The translations under genes were made by a program, and so were the position numbers. Under the pieces are notes generated by a model. The model was not told where the DNA came from. It searched no databases and was given only the letters and a program-made list of their open reading frames with translations. This document shows positions 15,113-19,134 of a DNA stretch of 19,134 bases, one piece after another. The stretch's first letter is position 1. Each line of letters opens with the position of its first letter. The stretch comes from JAAUQA01 sp036351435. GTDB lineage: Bacteria; Pseudomonadota; Gammaproteobacteria; Competibacterales; Competibacteraceae. The stretch is taken from NCBI GenBank assembly GCA_036351435.1, contig JAZBPA010000177.1, forward strand, positions 1 to 19,134, read 5' to 3'.

Positions 15113-15787
15113 ATGGTGCAGGTGATCCTCACCGACATCGAAGGGACTACCTCATCGCTGTCCTTTGTTAAGGAGGTACTGTTTCCTTACGCTCGCGAGC
15201 ATCTGCCCGAATTCATTCACACCCAAGCTACCCAACCTGCTGTTGCGCAATTACTTGAGGATGCCCGCGAAGCGGCAGGTACCGTTTCGAGTGGCCAGGA
15301 CTTGATCAATCAACTCCTCGCTTGGATCGATGCTGACCGCAAAGTGACGCCCTTAAAAGCGTTGCAAGGGTTGATTTGGGAAGACGGCTACCGGAGAGGG
15401 GATTTCACCGGTCACGTCTACGAAGATGCCGCCCGCTGCCTTCGGGCTTGGCAAACACGCGACATCGCCTTGTATATTTATTCCTCCGGTTCAGTGTATG
15501 CGCAGCAGTTGTTGTTTGCGCACACTGATTACGGCGATTTGACGCCGCTATTCTCCGGCTATTTCGACACTGTGATCGGTCCAAAACAAGAGATTCAGTC
15601 CTACCGCGCTATCGCCAATGAGATCGGCCTGGCACCGCAAGATATGCTATTTCTCTCCGATACCCTTGTGGAATTAGACGCCGCACGGGCAGCTGGTATG
15701 CAAACTTGGCAGTTGGTACGCCACGGACCGTTAGATGACGCCTCTTCGCATCCCCAGGCAAGAAATTTCGATGCGATTAAGTTTTGA
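15113..15787 (+). CDS. mtnC: Enolase-phosphatase E1
   Basis: Bifunctional HAD-family enzyme that enolises 2,3-diketo-5-methylthiopentyl-1-phosphate and removes the phosphate to give the acireductone that MtnD uses. Its 224 aa match the usual length. HAD motifs: DIEGTT at 8-13 (Asp8, with the E1-typical Glu10), YSSGS at 123-127, Lys158 in GPKQE, and LSDTLVELDAARAAGM at 181-196. A GGGAG site in the end of mtnD precedes the ATG. It is the last gene of the mtnBDC run and ends 12 bp from the convergent hybrid kinase gene; no clear terminator hairpin is seen between them. Confidence 0.95.
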   Translation: MVQVILTDIEGTTSSLSFVKEVLFPYAREHLPEFIHTQATQPAVAQLLEDAREAAGTVSSGQDLINQLLAWIDADRKVTPLKALQGLIWEDGYRRGDFTGHVYEDAARCLRAWQTRDIALYIYSSGSVYAQQLLFAHTDYGDLTPLFSGYFDTVIGPKQEIQSYRAIANEIGLAPQDMLFLSDTLVELDAARAAGMQTWQLVRHGPLDDASSHPQARNFDAIKF

Positions 15788-15799
15788 AACGGCGATCGG

Positions 15800-18187
15800 C
15801 TAATGCAATTTCTCTGAAGGCTTTGTAACAGCAGATAACCACTGTTGCAGTAAGGCCGCCAGTTGTGACTGCCGAAACGGCTTGCTGATATAATCGTTCA
15901 TCCCCGCCGCAAGACATTCTTCCTGCGACCCCGACAACGCATTGGCGGTCACGGCGATTATCGGGATGGGTGCTCTGTCGGCCGCTTTTTCTTGTTCGCG
16001 GATTACCGCAGTAGCCTGATAACCGTCGAGTTCCGGCATTTGCACGTCCATTAAAACCAAATCATAGCTGTGCTGCTTGACTGCCTCGACCGCCTCGCTG
16101 CCATTGTTGACAATAGCGACACGGCAGCCTAGCTCTTGCAACATTTCCTCTACCACGGCTTGATTGACCGGATTATCCTCAGCCACCAGTACATGGGCGT
16201 TTAGACGGGGTAGTTTGGGACGGCTCGGAAACACTGTTATGGGTTCTTCGGTTGCTGCTGTCGGTGGTTCGCTAACTAGGCGCAATAGATACCTAAGTAG
16301 GCGAGTTTGTCGGACTGGTTTACGCAATGCTCGCCAAATACCGATAGCGTTATTATTCTCTTGCTGCTGAGGGTAATGTGGCGAAGAGAGCAATATTATT
16401 TTAACGGCGGCATTCGCTGGGTCGTCCTTAATGGCGGCTACCAAGGCAAGGACATCCGTGTGCGGCCATCCCTCGTCAAGGATAATCAGCGAAAAGGAGA
16501 GCCCGTTTAAGCCGTCACGTAACAGCTGCAACAGATCGGTACGACCGGTTGCGATACTACACTGCAGGCCCCACAGGTTGATTTGGTGATCCAACAAAGA
16601 ACGGCGGGTCAGATTATTATCTACGATCAGGACACGCAGCTCTTGCAGTGCGGTCACCGGTTTTTGGTAAGGTAGCAACTGTGATGATAGTACGGGCAAG
16701 CTGACGGTGAACCAAAATGTGGAACCGGTTCCTGGTTGGCTGTCTAGGCCGATCTTGCCGCCCATCAGTGCAATCAATTGTTTACAGATAGCCAATCCCA
16801 AGCCGGTACCGCCGAATTGGCGGGTAGTCGATTCGTCTGCTTGGGAGAAAGCGTCGAAAATACGCCCCTGTAGTTTGGGGGTAACGCCGACACCAGTGTC
16901 TTTGACTTTGAAACACAGGCTTGCCGTATCCGTAGCCTTGTCTTGCAAAACGACCCACACTCCGATTTCACCCGCTTTGGTGAATTTGATCGCATTACCC
17001 AGCAAGTTAATCAGAATCTGGCGCAATCGCCCCGCATCACCTTGCAGTGATTCCGGGACATCTTCATCGACCCAACACAGCAATTCTAATCCTTTGCTGT
17101 AAGCACGCTCGGCCAATAACTCGGTGGTTTCCTCAACCATTTCTCGCAGATTAAAGGGGGCGTTTTCCAACTCCAGTTTGCCCGCTTCAATTTTAGAAAA
17201 ATCCAGAATGTCGTTGATTATTGACAATAAAGACCGGCCGGAACGGTATATCGCATGGGCAAAGTGCTGCTGTTTAGGGGCAAGCGTCGTCCCAAGCAGT
17301 AGTTCCGTCATCCCCAAAACACCGTTCATCGGAGTGCGTATTTCGTGACTCATAGTTGCCAGGAATTGGGACTTGGCTTGATTGGCTTCTTCCGCGCGTC
17401 TTGTTGTGCGTTGCAGTTCATCGACTAAGCGGGCTAATTTTTTGTCTCGTGTCTCAATCTGTTTCAGCATGGAGTTAAAGCCATCGATCAGGGTACCCAG
17501 TTCGTCCTGGGTGGTTTTTTCCGCTCTCAGCGAATAATCATCTCTTTCAGTAATGACACGAATCGTAGCCGCTAGGCTGGCGAGCGGACCGGAAATAAAC
17601 CGGTGCAGTAGGATGGCTAAAAAATAGACGAAAACACAGCAAGCTAAAAAAACGCTGCTGGCGATGCCAATATTTCGCATCACAACGTCTTGCAACCGAA
17701 TCGTATCGACTTGTATATCCAGCAACCCGATCCGTTGGTTATTCACGATAATAGGGCGATCCAAGTCCAAGTAGCCGCGTCTAAATTCATGCGCCCTTTC
17801 CGGTCGTTGAGGGTCATTCCATTCCTCATCTTCATCGGCTTCTATGGTTTCGATTAGCGCCTGATAAAGCGGGTTGGAATTGTGATGAATAGAAAAGAGT
17901 TGTCCCGATGGCAGATAAACATGAGACGAGATCACTTCGGTTTCGTCGTCTAGGGAGCTTAATATTCGCCGAGCAGCAACAGCATCCTGGGCAAGCACCG
18001 CAGGGGCAATATTAGCCGCCAAGATTCGCACCATCGCATCGGTTGATGCCAACAGACTTTGGCGGCCAGCCAACTGCCCGCTAATGACAAAGGTAACAGA
18101 TGCCGATAGCAGCACGATCATGCTGGTGATTAGCGCAACCGCGATGATCCGGTGTTTGATCGGCAGATTAGCGAACGGCTTGCGCAT
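15800..18187 (-). CDS. Hybrid sensor histidine kinase, CHASE8-like sensor, two receiver domains
   Basis: Inner-membrane two-component kinase of 795 aa. Order: membrane helix at about 13-36, a periplasmic sensor of CHASE8 type (about 37-170, with ANIAPAVLAQDAVAARRIL), second helix at about 173-194, HAMP (about 195-247), a coiled-coil stretch, HisKA with SHEIRTPMNGVLG (280-292, phosphorylated His281), HATPase with LLGNAIKF (Asn398), KDTGVGV (429-435) and GGTGLGLAI (459-467). The first receiver (about 517-638) is divergent but keeps Asp571 and Lys623. The second (about 664-785) is canonical: Glu670/Asp671, Asp714, Thr747 and Lys769. There is no HPt domain, so phosphate must pass to a separate protein. 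The ATG is 21 bp after the tfpZ-like gene, without a good ribosome binding site. Signal and output are unknown. Confidence 0.93.
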   Translation of the reverse strand: MRKPFANLPIKHRIIAVALITSMIVLLSASVTFVISGQLAGRQSLLASTDAMVRILAANIAPAVLAQDAVAARRILSSLDDETEVISSHVYLPSGQLFSIHHNSNPLYQALIETIEADEDEEWNDPQRPERAHEFRRGYLDLDRPIIVNNQRIGLLDIQVDTIRLQDVVMRNIGIASSVFLACCVFVYFLAILLHRFISGPLASLAATIRVITERDDYSLRAEKTTQDELGTLIDGFNSMLKQIETRDKKLARLVDELQRTTRRAEEANQAKSQFLATMSHEIRTPMNGVLGMTELLLGTTLAPKQQHFAHAIYRSGRSLLSIINDILDFSKIEAGKLELENAPFNLREMVEETTELLAERAYSKGLELLCWVDEDVPESLQGDAGRLRQILINLLGNAIKFTKAGEIGVWVVLQDKATDTASLCFKVKDTGVGVTPKLQGRIFDAFSQADESTTRQFGGTGLGLAICKQLIALMGGKIGLDSQPGTGSTFWFTVSLPVLSSQLLPYQKPVTALQELRVLIVDNNLTRRSLLDHQINLWGLQCSIATGRTDLLQLLRDGLNGLSFSLIILDEGWPHTDVLALVAAIKDDPANAAVKIILLSSPHYPQQQENNNAIGIWRALRKPVRQTRLLRYLLRLVSEPPTAATEEPITVFPSRPKLPRLNAHVLVAEDNPVNQAVVEEMLQELGCRVAIVNNGSEAVEAVKQHSYDLVLMDVQMPELDGYQATAVIREQEKAADRAPIPIIAVTANALSGSQEECLAAGMNDYISKPFRQSQLAALLQQWLSAVTKPSEKLH

Positions 18188-18208
18188 CTAGGATTGGCCT
18201 AATTTAAA

Positions 18209-18946
18209 TTACCAGGGATCTATGGTGAGGGCCTTCAATGGTTCCCCAGTGGATTTGTCTAGAATCATGGTTAAATCGCGTTTACTGGCACGCACCGGTA
18301 AATAGACCAGCCTCTCTTCTGGAATCGCTTGATCCGCAAGAAAGTCCTCAATTTGCCCAACCGTTTCCGGGCCTTTGGCGCGCAGATCGGTTAGTGGCGC
18401 AGCCCTGGCAACAGCGGCGGCAGCATGTTTTTTGTAAGGCTCGAACAATTCCGCCACGTTTTGAATATCGGCACCCCCTGCCACAGCTGAAAAGAGTATT
18501 TCCTGTTTTTTCTCGGGGTTTTGAGGCGAAACAGCTGCCGCAAGCCCCGGTCCGGTCCACGGTGCGGATTCGAATTGTGGGGAACGCGCTCCGGTAAAAT
18601 CGATGTCTTTAGCCTGCACCAACTCAAAACGATCGACCGCGAAAACTAAAAAGGCTGGGCGCGCTTCGGCAATCACCGAGGCACCGTAAATTAGCGCTGA
18701 AAATTGAGCGATGCCGAGGACGATCAAGTCGAATTTGAGTCCCGGTTTGCCGGATCTGAAAATAATCAGGGTAATACAGGGTCCGAGTATCACCTGAACT
18801 CCGATCAGAATCATTAGCAATCTGTCAACTCCAATCGCCTGTAAGTAGGGATGGGGATACCAAAACAGCAGCATTGGTGCCAGAAATAAAACCAAAATAC
18901 CGATGCTGATTAACAGATGGATCAGAGCCGCTCGCCAGCGTGACAT
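18209..18946 (-). CDS. TfpX/TfpZ-family type IV pilin accessory protein
   Basis: A 245-aa inner-membrane protein. Family members are encoded beside type IV pilin genes and help assembly or stability of specific pilins. Three hydrophobic helices lie at about 8-30, 43-63 and 72-93; the remainder, from about residue 95, is soluble and should be periplasmic. The motif FLVFAVDRFELVQAKDIDF (about 99-117) is typical of the family. Start supported by AGAGGG upstream of the ATG. No pilin gene is visible in the window: a GNAT acetyltransferase lies upstream and the hybrid kinase downstream, all on the minus strand. Family membership is quite likely; the cognate pilin is unknown. Confidence 0.8.
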   Translation of the reverse strand: MSRWRAALIHLLISIGILVLFLAPMLLFWYPHPYLQAIGVDRLLMILIGVQVILGPCITLIIFRSGKPGLKFDLIVLGIAQFSALIYGASVIAEARPAFLVFAVDRFELVQAKDIDFTGARSPQFESAPWTGPGLAAAVSPQNPEKKQEILFSAVAGGADIQNVAELFEPYKKHAAAAVARAAPLTDLRAKGPETVGQIEDFLADQAIPEERLVYLPVRASKRDLTMILDKSTGEPLKALTIDPW

Positions 18947-18971
18947 GAACTAACCCTCTAGCGTGAAATTA

Positions 18972-19134
18972 TTATTCGAACGTCGGTTGCAATCTGAGCC
19001 GCAACTCGAACACTTCCTCTTCTGGATCGAATTGGCGGATAAATCCCAGCCGGTCACATACTTTCAACATGCTGCGATTATCGGCCAGCACATAACCCAT
19101 AATCTCCTGAGTCTTGCGGTTGCGACAGTATTCA
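18972..19134 (-). CDS. GNAT acetyltransferase, C-terminal end (start outside the window)
   Basis: Only the last 53 residues are inside the window, reading from the right edge to a TAA stop at 18972-18974. The segment QEIMGYVLADNRSMLKVCDRLGF is the classic GNAT C-terminal pattern (acetyl-CoA-binding helix, then N..M...C..LGF). EEEVFELRLRL after it resembles the last strand of Pat/YfiQ-like protein acetyltransferases or of acyl-CoA synthetase-GNAT fusions. Which of these it is cannot be told from this fragment. It ends 25 bp before the tfpZ-like start on the same strand. Confidence 0.7.
   Translation of the reverse strand, partial: EYCRNRKTQEIMGYVLADNRSMLKVCDRLGFIRQFDPEEEVFELRLRLQPTFE

Noticed and set aside
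18200..18211. 12-bp palindrome TAATTTAAATTA between the tfpZ-like gene and the hybrid kinase gene
   Set aside because: Made of A and T only and overlapping a stop codon; easily explained by chance.

Overview
The window reads as chromosomal DNA of a gammaproteobacterium. TfpX/TfpZ-type pilin accessory protein, a BarA-like hybrid kinase and a bacterial-type mtnBDC methionine-salvage set all fit that. A methanotroph of the Methylococcales or a relative is plausible, but no gene here settles the genus. Most of the window has moderate, slightly GC-leaning composition. The body of the first gene is clearly richer in A+T, as is common in surface-polysaccharide genes that move between strains.

Layout, left to right. 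(1) 1-3200 (+): the 3' part of a large glycosyltransferase gene. It has tandem 38-residue repeats (114 bp each), an RgpF-like domain and two GT2 domains. (2) 3249-5698 (-): an alpha-E protein (DUF403) and a circularly permuted ATP-grasp protein, tightly coupled. They diverge from a 1104-residue transglutaminase/DUF2126 protein at 6060-9374 (+). Together these form a predicted but poorly understood peptide-ligation/amidoligase module. (3) 9369-9845 (-): a two-CBS-domain protein whose 3' end overlaps the transglutaminase gene by 6 bp. (4) 9846-10260: a 415-bp gene-free region with several short repeats. (5) 10261-15787 (+): a membrane Ser/Thr kinase, pyruvate kinase, a Fic-fold protein without the catalytic histidine, then mtnB-mtnD-mtnC. 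A 20-bp near-perfect palindrome lies just upstream of mtnB. (6) 15800-19134 (-), read right to left: the C-terminal end of a GNAT acetyltransferase, a TfpZ-like membrane protein and a CHASE8-type hybrid histidine kinase with two receiver domains and no HPt domain.

How the genes work together. mtnB, mtnD and mtnC give consecutive late steps of the methionine salvage pathway; earlier steps (mtnA and a nucleosidase or phosphorylase) are not in the window. The alpha-E, ATP-grasp and transglutaminase/DUF2126 genes form a conserved functional association in bacteria, for which non-ribosomal peptide tagging or synthesis has been proposed; the Anbu (proteasome-like) partner often seen with them is not in this window. 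The kinase-pyk-Fic-like-mtn run is co-directional and closely spaced and may be partly co-transcribed, though the palindrome and the mtnB leader suggest a separate control point for the mtn genes.

Points most worth a second look: the His-to-Gln Fic-like protein between pyk and mtnB; the palindrome before mtnB; pyruvate kinase residues that predict K+ independence; the amidoligase module; and the shuffled 114-bp repeats.
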